From JADKIH01 sp049363815 (GTDB lineage Bacteria > Bacteroidota > Bacteroidia > AKYH767-A > 2013-40CM-41-45), in assembly GCA_049363815.1 (NCBI GenBank), contig JBMQEM010000097.1, positions 1 to 64,000 of the forward strand: DNA of 64,000 nt, read 5' to 3'. The position numbers and the translations under genes are program-made. Each line of letters opens with the position of its first letter. Within the stretch, counting starts at the first letter, position 1. The notes under the pieces were generated by a model, which saw only the letters and a list, made by a program, of their open reading frames with translations, was not told the origin of the DNA and did not search any database. Below are positions 8,224 through 17,488 of this stretch, piece by piece.

Positions 8224-8451
8224 ATGGTAAAGTTCATTTTAATAGTCATTGTTTTAATGTTGCTTTTCAGAGCACTTAGAAAATTCATTTTTTTCAGCGC
8301 ACACAATGCCTTTAATCAGGCAGCACAGGATTTTATGAAACGTCAGGAAGATCAGGATCGCCAACGCAAAGAAGAGGGCCGGGTATACGTCGATACCAAA
8401 GCACGTATCAATCCGAATGATAAGTTTGATGATTATGAGGAAGTGAAATAG
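8224..8451 (+). CDS. Small membrane-anchored protein, DUF4834-like
   Basis: 75 aa. An N-terminal hydrophobic helix (about 3-17, FILIVIVLMLLF) is followed by a basic, glutamine-rich segment (MKRQEDQDRQRKEEGRVYVDT) and an acidic end (DKFDDYEEVK). It resembles a short Bacteroidota-specific family annotated as DUF4834, recalled from memory. Function is unknown. It starts 9 bp after carB and is likely cotranscribed. Confidence 0.7.
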   Translation: MVKFILIVIVLMLLFRALRKFIFFSAHNAFNQAAQDFMKRQEDQDRQRKEEGRVYVDTKARINPNDKFDDYEEVK

Positions 8452-8458
8452 TGGTTAC

Positions 8459-8531
8459 AGGTTTCAAGTTGAAGGTTTCAGGTTTAGTACCTGCAATCTT
8501 TAGAACATGGAACCTGAAACCTGCAAACTTT
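8459..8531. repeat. Hairpin of 7-bp AGGTTTC words
   Basis: Words AGGTTTC, AAGTTGA, AGGTTTC, AGGTTTA and GTACCTG on the left. AACCTGA, AACCTGC and AAACTTT on the right. A perfect 12-bp pairing joins 8473-8484 and 8511-8522. Located between the DUF4834-like gene and the YfhO-like gene. Confidence 0.85.
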
Positions 8532-8610
8532 TAACCCTTTTCTTGAGGTTGCTGCCCCTTTCTAATACCTTATAATTTCCTATATTCGCTTCAAATTTTA
8601 AGGAAAATCC

Positions 8611-11091
8611 ATGAAAAAATACCTGCCACACGTTCTTGCAATACTGGCTTTTATTGTCTTTACTTTTCTCTTTTTCGCCCCGCTTTTGGGAGGAAAAGAA
8701 CTTAAACAGTCGGATATTGCCAACTGGCAAGGGATGTCGAAAGAGATCACTGACTTTCAGGAAAAAACAGGTGAATTTACTTATTGGACGAATTCAATGT
8801 TTGGAGGAATGCCTGGGTATCAGATCTCGGCTGTTTATCCATTTATGATCGTAAAATATATTGATAAGATCATTACTCTGGGTTTGCCGACTCCTGCAAA
8901 TTATTTATTTCTTCTGATGGCCGGTTTTTACTTTTTATTGATCACATTGGGGATCGATAAAAGAGTTGCCATCCTGGGTGCCATCGGTTTTGCATTCTCA
9001 TCCTATTTTATCCTCTTTATCGGGACCGGACATAATTCAAAAGCACATGCCATTGGATATATGGCTCCGGTCATAGCAGGGATTATCCTGACCTATAGAG
9101 GACGGATATTGCTCGGAGCTTCAATTACAGGACTCGCCCTGGCATTGGAGTTATATGCAAATCACTTGCAGATCACCTATTATCTCATGATGATCTCTGT
9201 TCTTCTGGGAGGAGTATTTCTGTATGAAGCTGTCATAGGAAAAAAGATCAAGGACTTCTTTAAAGCATCGGCTTTACTGGTAGTTGTTGCCGGTTTAGCT
9301 GTGGCGTCCAACATTACCAATCTCTGGGCTACCCAGGAATACGGTGAGCATTCAACTCGAGGTCCTTCTGAATTGACTGCTGACAAAGAAAATCAGACCA
9401 CAGGATTGGATCGTGATTACATTACTGACTGGAGTTATGGAATAGGCGAGACTTTTACTTTTTTGATCCCGGATTTCAAAGGTGGAGCAACTGAAGCTAT
9501 TCAGACAAACAATAAGGATGTACTAAAAAGTGTTGATTCAAATTACCGGCAGTACGTCGGAAGTTTCGGTTCATATTTCGGTGACCAGCCATTTACCGGT
9601 GGGCCATTATATATTGGTGCCATTCTGGTCATGCTTTTTGTTGTCGGACTTCTGATCATTCAAGGACCGCTTAAGTGGTGGATCGTGGTATCAACTATCT
9701 TATCGATATTCTTAGGCTGGGGAAAATACTTTATGTCGTTCACAAACTTTTTTCTGGATAATGTCCCGGGATACGATAAGTTCAGGGCCGTAACTACGAT
9801 TCTTGTCATCGCAGAATTAACCATTCCATTAATGGCAGTTCTCGTGATCGATAAAATGATCAAAGAAGAAAATTTCTTTGCGACCTACCGTAAAAAACTC
9901 TTACTGGGTATGGGTGTTGTGATCGGTTTTGTATTGCTTGTAAAACTATCACCAGGTACTTTTACACGACTTTATACTGACAGGGAATATGAGCAAGTGT
10001 CATCATCTGTAAAAGGTCAGCAGAATGCATCGCAGATCGTAGATGAATTCTTTGCTGCAGTTTCCACTGCCCGTGAAGAGATCGTAAGCAGTGATGCAGG
10101 AAGAAGCCTGATTCTACTTATACTCGCCGGCGCATTGATCTATGGATTCGCCAGATACCGGTTCAGGAAAGAATATTTTATTTACGGATTGATTGCCCTG
10201 ATCGCAATAGATCTTATTGGTGTCGATAGGCGTTATCTGGATTCTGATTCTTTTGTAAAAAAATCAGTTAACAGTGCTCCTTTCCCTGAAACAGTTGCTG
10301 ATCAAAGTATAAAACAAGATCCGACGTTGAGTTATCGGGTATTGAATCTTGCAGCTAACACCTTCAATGATGCCAGCACTTCATATTATCACCAATCGAT
10401 TGGTGGGTATCATGGTGCTAAGTTGAAAAGATATAAAGAGCTGATCGATTACAGACTTAATCCGGAGATGTCGTTATTGAGAACAGCTTTGCAAAAACCT
10501 GATTCTTCCTTTCAGCAAGTTCTGGGTGGACAATCAGCTTTGAATATGCTGAATGCAAAATATATTATTTACAATCCGGAATCGCAGCCTCTGGTTAATC
10601 CGGGCGCACTTGGAAATGCATGGTTTGTTTCTGAGGTGAAAGTTGTACCTAATGCAGATGCAGAGATCGCAGCTCTGAATAATTTCAATCCAAAAACTAC
10701 TGCCATTGTTGATCAGCGTTTTTCGGATAAAGTTTCAGGAATAAGTGCAGTCAACGATTCTGCATCGACGATCAAACTTACATCGTATAAGCCTAATCAC
10801 CTGACATATGAATCGAATTCTTCCGGTGACCATCTTGCAGTTTTTTCAGAGATCTATTATGATGAAGGTTGGAATGCTTATGTGGATGGTAAAAAAGTTG
10901 ACTATGTACGTGCTGATTATGTGTTGCGTGCAATGAAGATTCCGGCGGGAAAACATCAGGTGGAATGGAAGTTTGAGCCGGAAGTAGTGTCAACAGGTGG
11001 CAAAGTTTCATTGGCTGGTTCAATGTTGTTAATTCTCTTTTTCCTTGGAGTTGTCTACAAAGAAATTCAGTCAGCTAAAAAAGCGGAGTAG
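8611..11091 (+). CDS. YfhO-family polytopic membrane protein
   Basis: An 826-aa integral membrane protein with about a dozen predicted helices in the first 550 residues. Examples are VLAILAFIVFTFLFFAPLL at 8-26, YLFLLMAGFYFLLITLGI, and ILAGALIYGFA near 510. A short helix at the very C-terminus follows a soluble beta-rich domain (about 575-800) containing YYDEGWNAYVDGKKV and AGKHQVEWKFEPE. This architecture is that of YfhO/GT-C-like proteins, which in Gram-positives help glycosylate lipoteichoic acid. The Bacteroidota role is unknown. It is followed after 3 bp by a GT4 gene and heads a run of glycan genes, so envelope sugar transfer is inferred. ATG start, with a hairpin element just upstream. 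Confidence 0.78.
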   Translation: MKKYLPHVLAILAFIVFTFLFFAPLLGGKELKQSDIANWQGMSKEITDFQEKTGEFTYWTNSMFGGMPGYQISAVYPFMIVKYIDKIITLGLPTPANYLFLLMAGFYFLLITLGIDKRVAILGAIGFAFSSYFILFIGTGHNSKAHAIGYMAPVIAGIILTYRGRILLGASITGLALALELYANHLQITYYLMMISVLLGGVFLYEAVIGKKIKDFFKASALLVVVAGLAVASNITNLWATQEYGEHSTRGPSELTADKENQTTGLDRDYITDWSYGIGETFTFLIPDFKGGATEAIQTNNKDVLKSVDSNYRQYVGSFGSYFGDQPFTGGPLYIGAILVMLFVVGLLIIQGPLKWWIVVSTILSIFLGWGKYFMSFTNFFLDNVPGYDKFRAVTTILVIAELTIPLMAVLVIDKMIKEENFFATYRKKLLLGMGVVIGFVLLVKLSPGTFTRLYTDREYEQVSSSVKGQQNASQIVDEFFAAVSTAREEIVSSDAGRSLILLILAGALIYGFARYRFRKEYFIYGLIALIAIDLIGVDRRYLDSDSFVKKSVNSAPFPETVADQSIKQDPTLSYRVLNLAANTFNDASTSYYHQSIGGYHGAKLKRYKELIDYRLNPEMSLLRTALQKPDSSFQQVLGGQSALNMLNAKYIIYNPESQPLVNPGALGNAWFVSEVKVVPNADAEIAALNNFNPKTTAIVDQRFSDKVSGISAVNDSASTIKLTSYKPNHLTYESNSSGDHLAVFSEIYYDEGWNAYVDGKKVDYVRADYVLRAMKIPAGKHQVEWKFEPEVVSTGGKVSLAGSMLLILFFLGVVYKEIQSAKKAE

Positions 11092-11094
11092 AAT

Positions 11095-12393
11095 TTGAAG
11101 AAGGTTCTGATCATTACCTATTATTGGCCACCTAGTGGCGGGGCAGGGGTACAACGTTCTTTGAAGTTCGTAAAATACCTGCCTGAATTCGGAATTGAAC
11201 CTATCGTAATTACTGTTGATCCAAGTCAGGCAACTTATCCGATCATTGATGAGACATTGTTAAAAGAAGTCAAAGAAGAAGTACGAGTGATCAGGACACG
11301 TTCATTTGAACCTTTGAAAATTCTGTCAGCTTTGAAAGGGAAAGAGACGATTCCTCACGGTGGCTTTGCTAATAATAACAAAGAATCGATTACTCAAAAA
11401 ACACTTCGGTTTATAAGAGGAAATTTTTTTCTCCCTGATGCAAGAACAGGGTGGGTGCGGTTTGCAGTAAAAGCTGCTTCAGATGTTATAGAAAAGGAAA
11501 ATGTCGATACGGTATTTATCTCTTCTCCGCCGCATAGTAGTCAACTCGTTGGGCTGGAATTGAAAAAGAAATATAAGATCCGCTGGATAGCTGATATGCG
11601 TGATCCATGGACAGATATTTATTACTATCACGATCTGCTGCATACAAAATTTGCAGCGAAAAGAGATGCAGTGTATGAGCGGCAAGTTCTTGAGAATGCT
11701 GACGCAGTAATCAGCGTAAGTGAACCGATCAATGATTTATTTCTTTCGAAATCTGATAAGTTGAGAAAGGAAAAATTTCATGTTATTCCGAACGGTTTTG
11801 ATGAAAGCGATTTTTTCTCAGACATAGAGGTTTCCAGAAAAGAGTTTGTATTCACCTATGTTGGAACAATTGCAGATAACTATAATCCAGGAATTGCATT
11901 TAAAGCTATTCGAAAATTCATTGACGAGAATCCGGGGCTTAAAGTAATTTTACAGATGGTTGGAACATCCAGTTCGATCATTCAAAAATTGATCGATCAA
12001 TATGGATTAAGTTCTTATACAGTTTTTATTGATCATGTCGATCATCAAACAGCTGTTAACTACATGAGATCTGCTGCTATATTACTTCTTTTTATTCCTG
12101 ATATTCCCGGCGCTGACGGTATTCTCACCGGTAAATTATTCGAATACATCGGAAGTGGAAGGCCGATAGTAGGACTTGGACCTGTGCAAGGTTCTGCTGC
12201 CGCAATTCTTAATGCGTCTAACTCTGGAAAAATGTTTGACAGAAATGATTATGATCAGATTCTTCATTTTATCAATACTAACTTCAATAATTGGAAGTCT
12301 GGTATTACTGAAACTGGTAATCAGGTTACAAAATTGAAGTATACCAGAAAGAGTCAGACAGAAGAATTAGTAAAAATTTTATTAGGTCAATAA
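11095..12393 (+). CDS. GT4-family glycosyltransferase
   Basis: 432 aa, GT-B fold. The N-terminal domain begins KKVLIITYYWPPSGGAGVQR, a typical GT4 glycine-rich loop, followed by WIADMRDPWTD. The C-terminal domain has HVIPNGFDESDF (about 228-240), FTYVGTIADNYNP and the donor-binding region LTGKLFEYIGSGRPIVGLGP, with the conserved glutamate/lysine pattern. The enzyme would transfer a nucleotide-activated sugar in the cytoplasm. The start codon is TTG, 3 nt after the yfhO-like stop, so translation is probably coupled. The sugar is unknown. Placement in the glycan block suggests a cell-surface polysaccharide. Confidence 0.88.
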   Translation: MKKVLIITYYWPPSGGAGVQRSLKFVKYLPEFGIEPIVITVDPSQATYPIIDETLLKEVKEEVRVIRTRSFEPLKILSALKGKETIPHGGFANNNKESITQKTLRFIRGNFFLPDARTGWVRFAVKAASDVIEKENVDTVFISSPPHSSQLVGLELKKKYKIRWIADMRDPWTDIYYYHDLLHTKFAAKRDAVYERQVLENADAVISVSEPINDLFLSKSDKLRKEKFHVIPNGFDESDFFSDIEVSRKEFVFTYVGTIADNYNPGIAFKAIRKFIDENPGLKVILQMVGTSSSIIQKLIDQYGLSSYTVFIDHVDHQTAVNYMRSAAILLLFIPDIPGADGILTGKLFEYIGSGRPIVGLGPVQGSAAAILNASNSGKMFDRNDYDQILHFINTNFNNWKSGITETGNQVTKLKYTRKSQTEELVKILLGQ

Positions 12394-12396
12394 GAT

Positions 12397-13686
12397 ATGA
12401 AAGTATATATATCTCCTCTAATTAACGGGTTGAAAATATATCAATATACTTTGTTATTGATCGCCTTTAATAAGGGCTTTGAAATTGAGTTTGTTCAACA
12501 CCCAGATGAGGCAAGTTTAGTTCTGACTTCTGATATGGACTCAGAAGTTAAGATCTCTTCTGGTTTTTATGGAGATCTGGTAGCCGGGAAATTTAACCAC
12601 ATCCATCATTTTCACGATGAATGCTATATTAAAAATGAGAATGGTGAGATCGATTATTTGTCTACGATTTTTTATTGCGTTAATTCAATCCAGGAATATC
12701 ATGCTTCTTCAGAGGACTTTTTGGGAAGATTTGAATTCAAGAATAGTTACCAAAAAAAGTTTGATAATATTAAAATCAATCATGTACAAGAATGCATTGA
12801 TTCATTTGTCAGGAAATATTTAAAAATATCAGATGAAAATTTGGTTCGAAGAAAATCTGGTTTTGTGTTAACTCATGATATTGACAGCGTATATGGTTCA
12901 ATAAAGGAAGATGGAATGTTTGCTTTGAGAAAAGGAAGATTTAATGATTTGCTTTCTTTATCAATCAGGCATATTATTGGTAAAGCTGATTGGTTGAACT
13001 TTGAAAAAATAATGAAAATTGAAAGCGAATACGAATTCAGATCAATTTTCTACTGGTTGCTGAAAAAGGATAAAATGAATGCAGATTATTCGTTTAGTAG
13101 CAGGGAAATGCAGCGACATTATTCAAACGTTAAATCGAATGGTTTTCAATCTGGCTTGCATAAAAGTTTGAGAGAAGACAGCATCAATGATGAATTGGCA
13201 CTAATGGAAAGTGGTATAAATTCGAATCGATTTCACTTCCTGAATTTTACTTTACCTGAAGGATATGATCGGATAGAGAATTCAGAAATCAAATTCGAAC
13301 TATCTTTGGGATTTACTGAGCAATTTGGTTTAAGGAATAATTATGGTTTACCTTTCATTCCTTTTAACCTCAGACAAAATTGTCCTTACAATTTTCTGGA
13401 AGTTCCAATGCATATAATGGATAGAACATTTTTCAGAGACAGATTGAATATTGGAAATGTTACAAAGGAGTTGATTGTTTGGATTAATGAAAATCTGGAG
13501 AATTCGGTTTTTTGTCTTAACTTTCATAATAATTTCTTTTCTGAATTTAAATATGGTGGTTATATTGGATTGTACAAATCCTTACTGAATCACTTCAGAG
13601 AAACCAAATTAACTTGTTATGATCTGAATAAATTAAGTGTTGATTTTTATAAACCTCAACAGAAATTACTGGCAAAATTAAAGTGA
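12397..13686 (+). CDS. Polysaccharide-deacetylase-like protein
   Basis: 429 aa with no signal peptide. A NodB-like motif, LTHDIDS at 158-164, and a second conserved patch GLHKS (253-257) recall the metal-binding Asp/His residues of carbohydrate esterase 4-type deacetylases. The N-terminal 150 residues form a separate domain seen in a Bacteroidota family of polysaccharide deacetylase-like proteins (DUF7033-type, from memory). It ends with CLNFHNNFFSEFKYGG. Whether it is catalytically active on a lipid-linked sugar in the cytoplasm is unclear. It starts 3 bp after the GT4 gene. The DNA here is visibly richer in A and T than the genes to the left. Confidence 0.7.
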   Translation: MKVYISPLINGLKIYQYTLLLIAFNKGFEIEFVQHPDEASLVLTSDMDSEVKISSGFYGDLVAGKFNHIHHFHDECYIKNENGEIDYLSTIFYCVNSIQEYHASSEDFLGRFEFKNSYQKKFDNIKINHVQECIDSFVRKYLKISDENLVRRKSGFVLTHDIDSVYGSIKEDGMFALRKGRFNDLLSLSIRHIIGKADWLNFEKIMKIESEYEFRSIFYWLLKKDKMNADYSFSSREMQRHYSNVKSNGFQSGLHKSLREDSINDELALMESGINSNRFHFLNFTLPEGYDRIENSEIKFELSLGFTEQFGLRNNYGLPFIPFNLRQNCPYNFLEVPMHIMDRTFFRDRLNIGNVTKELIVWINENLENSVFCLNFHNNFFSEFKYGGYIGLYKSLLNHFRETKLTCYDLNKLSVDFYKPQQKLLAKLK

Positions 13687-13695
13687 CCTAATATC

Positions 13696-14823
13696 TTGAA
13701 AGTACTCATACTTGATGCACAAAATCAGAATACCCTTGCCATAGTCAGGCATTTGGGTAGGAAGGGCTATGTGGTAAATGTTGCAGGAAATAAGGCGGCA
13801 TCATTGGCGTTTTACTCTAAATATGTCAGTAAAAAAGTTATTCTGCCTGATCCAAAAAAGAAGAGTAAAGATTTCATCGACGCTTTGATAAATGAATTGA
13901 CCGCAACAAAGTATGATGTTTTAATGCCTGTTGGATTTAAGAGTTATCAATTGTGTGCAGAAAATCAGGTAGAGATAAAAAAATTAACTCACTTAGTTGT
14001 TACATCTTATTCTAATATTAAACTTGCTTCTGATAAAATTCTGACCTATGAACTTGCAAATTCACTGAATGTTCCTTGTCCCATAACGTACCGGATAGAT
14101 TCCGAAACTAGTTTTCATGAGAATGAAATTAAATTTCCTATAGTTATCAAGGCTCCTTTTGAATCAGGAAAGAATATTGTGGAGTATGCAAATGATCCGG
14201 ATCAGGCTGCGGAACTATTTGGTCAAATGAAATCATCCCTCAATGGTGTGAATCCGATTGTTCAGAAGTATATTTCAGGTGACGGCTACGGTTTTTTTGC
14301 TTATTATAAGGATGGGAAGTGCATGAAATATTTTATGCATCATCGAATCCGTGAATATCCTGTAACAGGTGGAGCAAGTGTTTGTGCAGAAAGTTTTTCG
14401 GACGATAAACTGAAAGAAGCAGGTATGATTCTTCTGGACCATCTGAAGTGGAATGGAGTCGCAATGGTGGAATTTAAAAAGGATAATTCTGATGGAAAAT
14501 ACTATCTGATGGAGATCAATCCCAAATTTTGGGGCTCCCTTGAATTGGCATTATGTTCAGGAGTTGATTTCCCTGAATACATAATAATGGAAAAAAGGGG
14601 AGAAGCAGTCACAGAGGTCAATAATTACAAAGAAAAAGTTATTTTCCAATGGATTTTGAATGGTGAATTGTTTCACTTTCTTGAGCGGCCATCCTCTTTT
14701 ATCAGAATCATCAGGACATTATTTATTTCACAAAAAGATTTCAGGTGGAATGATATAAAACCGAATTTATTTCAATTTGTAAATATCTTTGTTCATTATT
14801 ATAAAAAAATCACTTCCAGGTAA
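13696..14823 (+). CDS. ATP-grasp carboxylate-amine ligase
   Basis: 375 aa. An N-terminal Rossmann-like pre-ATP-grasp domain (MKVLILDAQNQNTLAIVRHL) is followed by the ATP-grasp core. ATP-contacting Lys152 is in FPIVIKAPFESGKN, the hinge segment is VQKYISGDGYGFFAYY (189-204), and the Mg-binding Glu273/Asn275 are in LMEINPKFWGS. Such enzymes activate a carboxylate as acyl phosphate and join it to an amine, so this one could attach an amino acid or peptide-like group to a sugar. Substrates are not predictable. TTG start. Its stop overlaps the PHP gene start as TAATG. Confidence 0.85.
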   Translation: MKVLILDAQNQNTLAIVRHLGRKGYVVNVAGNKAASLAFYSKYVSKKVILPDPKKKSKDFIDALINELTATKYDVLMPVGFKSYQLCAENQVEIKKLTHLVVTSYSNIKLASDKILTYELANSLNVPCPITYRIDSETSFHENEIKFPIVIKAPFESGKNIVEYANDPDQAAELFGQMKSSLNGVNPIVQKYISGDGYGFFAYYKDGKCMKYFMHHRIREYPVTGGASVCAESFSDDKLKEAGMILLDHLKWNGVAMVEFKKDNSDGKYYLMEINPKFWGSLELALCSGVDFPEYIIMEKRGEAVTEVNNYKEKVIFQWILNGELFHFLERPSSFIRIIRTLFISQKDFRWNDIKPNLFQFVNIFVHYYKKITSR

Positions 14824-15503
14824 TGTTTGCGATAGATTTTCATACACATACATACCATTCTTATGACAGTCTTATGAAGCCTGCCAGGATTCTTCAATTA
14901 GCTAAGGAAAGAGGACTAAATGGTATTGTGATCAGTGATCATAATTCTATTCAGGGTGGTCTGGAATGTGCTGCTCTGAATAAGGATTCAGACTTTAAAG
15001 TTATTGTTGGTTCTGAAGTAAAGACCTCAGTAGGAGATATAACAGGACTGAACCTCAAAGAAGAAGTTACAGCATATTATTTCAGTGAAGTAATACAGCA
15101 GATCAAGAATCAAGGGGGGCTGGTTCTTCTGGTGCATCCATTTTATAGCCATAGGTTAAATGAGATCAATTATTCTTCTATTGATCTTATAGAAGGTTAT
15201 AATGCCCGGGTGCCAATAGGGAAGAACGAACAAGCAATTGCTCTTGCAAAGGAACACAAGATTCCATTTGTTGCCGGAAGTGATGCTCATTTATACAATG
15301 AAATTGCAAATTGTCGCACATTTTTCAATGACATGAATACCCTTTTGTTGCCGGTAAAATCTGAATTCAAAAGAAATACTTTTTATTCTGAAGTAATTAG
15401 TCAGGGAATTAAAGTCTTAAAAACAAGGAGTGGAAAGAATTTTTACAAGTGGGTAAAATGGGCGCCGGTTTATTTATATAAAAGGGCAAAAGAAAAAAGT
15501 TAA
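14823..15503 (+). CDS. PHP-domain metal-dependent phosphoesterase
   Basis: 226 aa, a complete PHP domain. Metal ligands can be read as His7 and His9 (DFHTHTYHSY), Asp39-His40 (ISDHNS), Glu65 (VGSEVKT), His105 (LVHPFYSH) and Asp154/His156 (AGSDAH). These coordinate a trinuclear metal centre in relatives that hydrolyse phosphate esters such as histidinol phosphate, AMP or phosphosugars. The substrate here is unknown. The ATG overlaps the ATP-grasp stop by one base, so the two enzymes are coupled and may act in one pathway. The 3' end overlaps the convergent asnB-like gene by 4 nt with no terminator between. Confidence 0.87.
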   Translation: MFAIDFHTHTYHSYDSLMKPARILQLAKERGLNGIVISDHNSIQGGLECAALNKDSDFKVIVGSEVKTSVGDITGLNLKEEVTAYYFSEVIQQIKNQGGLVLLVHPFYSHRLNEINYSSIDLIEGYNARVPIGKNEQAIALAKEHKIPFVAGSDAHLYNEIANCRTFFNDMNTLLLPVKSEFKRNTFYSEVISQGIKVLKTRSGKNFYKWVKWAPVYLYKRAKEKS

Positions 15504-17332
15504 ACAAAATTGTTCAGCCAATAGTTTAATCCTCCGACTCTCCATAAAATATGGGCTAACTTTTCATTTCCGGCTTTAAACTCCTTTATTAATAATTTAA
15601 TTTTATTCTGATCAAGCATTTCAAGTTTACTGAAATCCTGTTCAATTAAAAATTTCATTTCAGTCCTCAGCCATAGGGCACCAGGTGTAGTAAAACCTTT
15701 TTTATCTTTTCTGTTTGAAACCATTTCAGGAAGTGTTCCTTTCATTGATTCTCTCAGAATATACTTTGTGATGCCATTGTGTATTTTGTCTTCATTACAT
15801 AAACTCAACCCAAATTCAACTAATCGGTGATCAAGAAATGGAACCCGGGATTCAATTGAGAATGCCATACTATTCCTGTCTTCGAAATGAAGCAAAGAGG
15901 GTAAAAGTGTATTGAAAAGAAGATGGTACAGAAAATTATCTACTTTATTTGATGATTTATTTTCAAGATTGAATGGTGCTTCTTTGCTTTTATCTTTAGA
16001 AAGCCAGGGTTGGAAATATTTATATTCAAAAGTATACAATTGTTGTTCATTGAACATTGAACTTAAACCTGATTTTAATAATACATCGAAGGTCTTTCCA
16101 AAACCCAGATTTTGTTGTGACTTGTAATCTTTTAATAGATTTAATGCTTTGCCAACTTTTAAATTGTGTGTGAGGTTTCCTATTTGCCTGTAAAAAGTAT
16201 GCATGTAACCTGACAGATATTCATCTGAACCTTGGCCATCAAGTAATACTTTCATTTTATGCTTGGCTGCAAGTTGCATAACATAGTATTGTGAAATATC
16301 TGATGACCAGTTAGTAGGAGCATCCAGATGAAAACACATTTTATGAAAACATTCTCTCAGATCATCATTCACCGGAGAATAAGTGTAGTTTGAGATTTGA
16401 GGATACTTTTCGATTACGCTATTGACCCATGGTCTTTCATCAACTGCATTTTCTTCTTGATAAAAAATAGTAAATGTTTTAAATTTTACATCAGGGTATT
16501 TTTTACCAACCATTGAAGTGATGGATGATGAATCGAGTCCTCCGCTTAAGCATGCTCCAACTTCTACATCGCTTCTCATGTGCAGATCGATGCTGTCTGA
16601 AAACATTCCGGAAAATTTTTCTCGCTTTTCTTCAAATGTCAGATCTGATTTTACCATTAAATCCGGTTCCCAGTACTTCTCAATTTCTACCTTTCCGTTT
16701 TTAAAAATCAGATTTGAACTCTCCGGCAAAGCTTTGATTTTTGAAAAGTATGTTTCATCCTGATAAACTACCCAACCTAATTGTAAGCCTCTTTTGATCT
16801 GATTCAGGTTAAGATCATTGCTATAAAGTGGTGAAAACTTTAATGGCTTATATTCTGAGGCGAAATAAAATTTGTTGGACTCACTGATATATAGAAACGG
16901 TTTAATTCCAAACCGGTCCCTGCTGCAGAAAAGTGATTTGTCATTGCTATCCCAAATTGCGAAGGCCCACATTCCAACGAAACGTGTGACGCATTTTGTT
17001 CCCCAGGCCAGATACGAATTGAGAATAACTTCCGTATCTCCATTAGTAACGAAATGATATCCCAGAGCTATTAGTTCTTTTCTGATCTCAAGATAATTGT
17101 AAATTTCTCCGTTAAATACTATCTTCAGATGGCCTTTAACCATTGGCTGATTTGCGGTGTCTGAGAGATCAATGATGGTTAAGCGGTTATGACCAAGCGT
17201 TAAGGAATTTTCTGTTAGTACTGACCTGTTATCTGGTCCACGATGACTTATTGATTCCAACATCTGATAAATTAGTCGATTGGCATCGTTACTTGTTATA
17301 CTTTCATCATAAAAGCCGGAAATTCCACACAT
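15500..17332 (-). CDS. asnB: Asparagine synthase (glutamine-hydrolysing) family
   Basis: 610 aa. The start is the ATG giving MCGISGFYD, because Cys2 must be N-terminal as the glutaminase nucleophile. A longer open frame upstream overlaps the promoter. The N-terminal class II amidotransferase domain has SHRGPDNR, GHNRLTIIDLS and FNGEIYNY. The C-terminal synthetase domain has the PPi loop CLSGGLDSSSI (about 250) and the acceptor region DGQGSDEYLSGY. It hydrolyses glutamine and amidates aspartate or, in glycan clusters, a sugar carboxylate. Its convergent position with the glycan block makes a WbpS-like sugar amidation role possible. A primary-metabolism AsnB is equally possible. Confidence 0.88.
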   Translation of the reverse strand: MCGISGFYDESITSNDANRLIYQMLESISHRGPDNRSVLTENSLTLGHNRLTIIDLSDTANQPMVKGHLKIVFNGEIYNYLEIRKELIALGYHFVTNGDTEVILNSYLAWGTKCVTRFVGMWAFAIWDSNDKSLFCSRDRFGIKPFLYISESNKFYFASEYKPLKFSPLYSNDLNLNQIKRGLQLGWVVYQDETYFSKIKALPESSNLIFKNGKVEIEKYWEPDLMVKSDLTFEEKREKFSGMFSDSIDLHMRSDVEVGACLSGGLDSSSITSMVGKKYPDVKFKTFTIFYQEENAVDERPWVNSVIEKYPQISNYTYSPVNDDLRECFHKMCFHLDAPTNWSSDISQYYVMQLAAKHKMKVLLDGQGSDEYLSGYMHTFYRQIGNLTHNLKVGKALNLLKDYKSQQNLGFGKTFDVLLKSGLSSMFNEQQLYTFEYKYFQPWLSKDKSKEAPFNLENKSSNKVDNFLYHLLFNTLLPSLLHFEDRNSMAFSIESRVPFLDHRLVEFGLSLCNEDKIHNGITKYILRESMKGTLPEMVSNRKDKKGFTTPGALWLRTEMKFLIEQDFSKLEMLDQNKIKLLIKEFKAGNEKLAHILWRVGGLNYWLNNFV

Positions 17333-17352
17333 AATGCTGTTAATTGAGATGG

Positions 17353-17360
17353 CAAAGTTA
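17353..17360 (-). promoter_or_regulatory. -7 box for asnB
   Basis: On the minus strand it reads TAACTTTG (TAnnTTTG). It lies about 20 bp upstream of the ATG at 17332 and inside the longer alternative frame, which supports the MCGISG start. Confidence 0.5.
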
Positions 17361-17381
17361 ATAATCAAAGCATATAATTTG

Positions 17382-17411
17382 TTTGATTATTGAAGAATTG
17401 TTTTATTTTTG
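17382..17411 (+). promoter_or_regulatory. Promoter of the 17489 T9SS cargo gene
   Basis: TTTG at 17382-17385, 18 bp spacer, TATTTTTG at 17404-17411. Good match to the Bacteroidota consensus, leaving a leader of about 70 nt. Divergent from the asnB promoter. Confidence 0.6.
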
Positions 17412-17488
17412 CTCTGTTGAGAATAAGAGCAAATTATTTTTCGCCTCTTTGGAGCTTTATTTTTAACTATCCCATAATCAATTAATAT

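Noticed and set aside
17333..17368. Twelve-codon N-terminal extension of the AsnB-like protein
   Set aside because: It would bury the catalytic Cys2 and overlaps the TAACTTTG promoter box.
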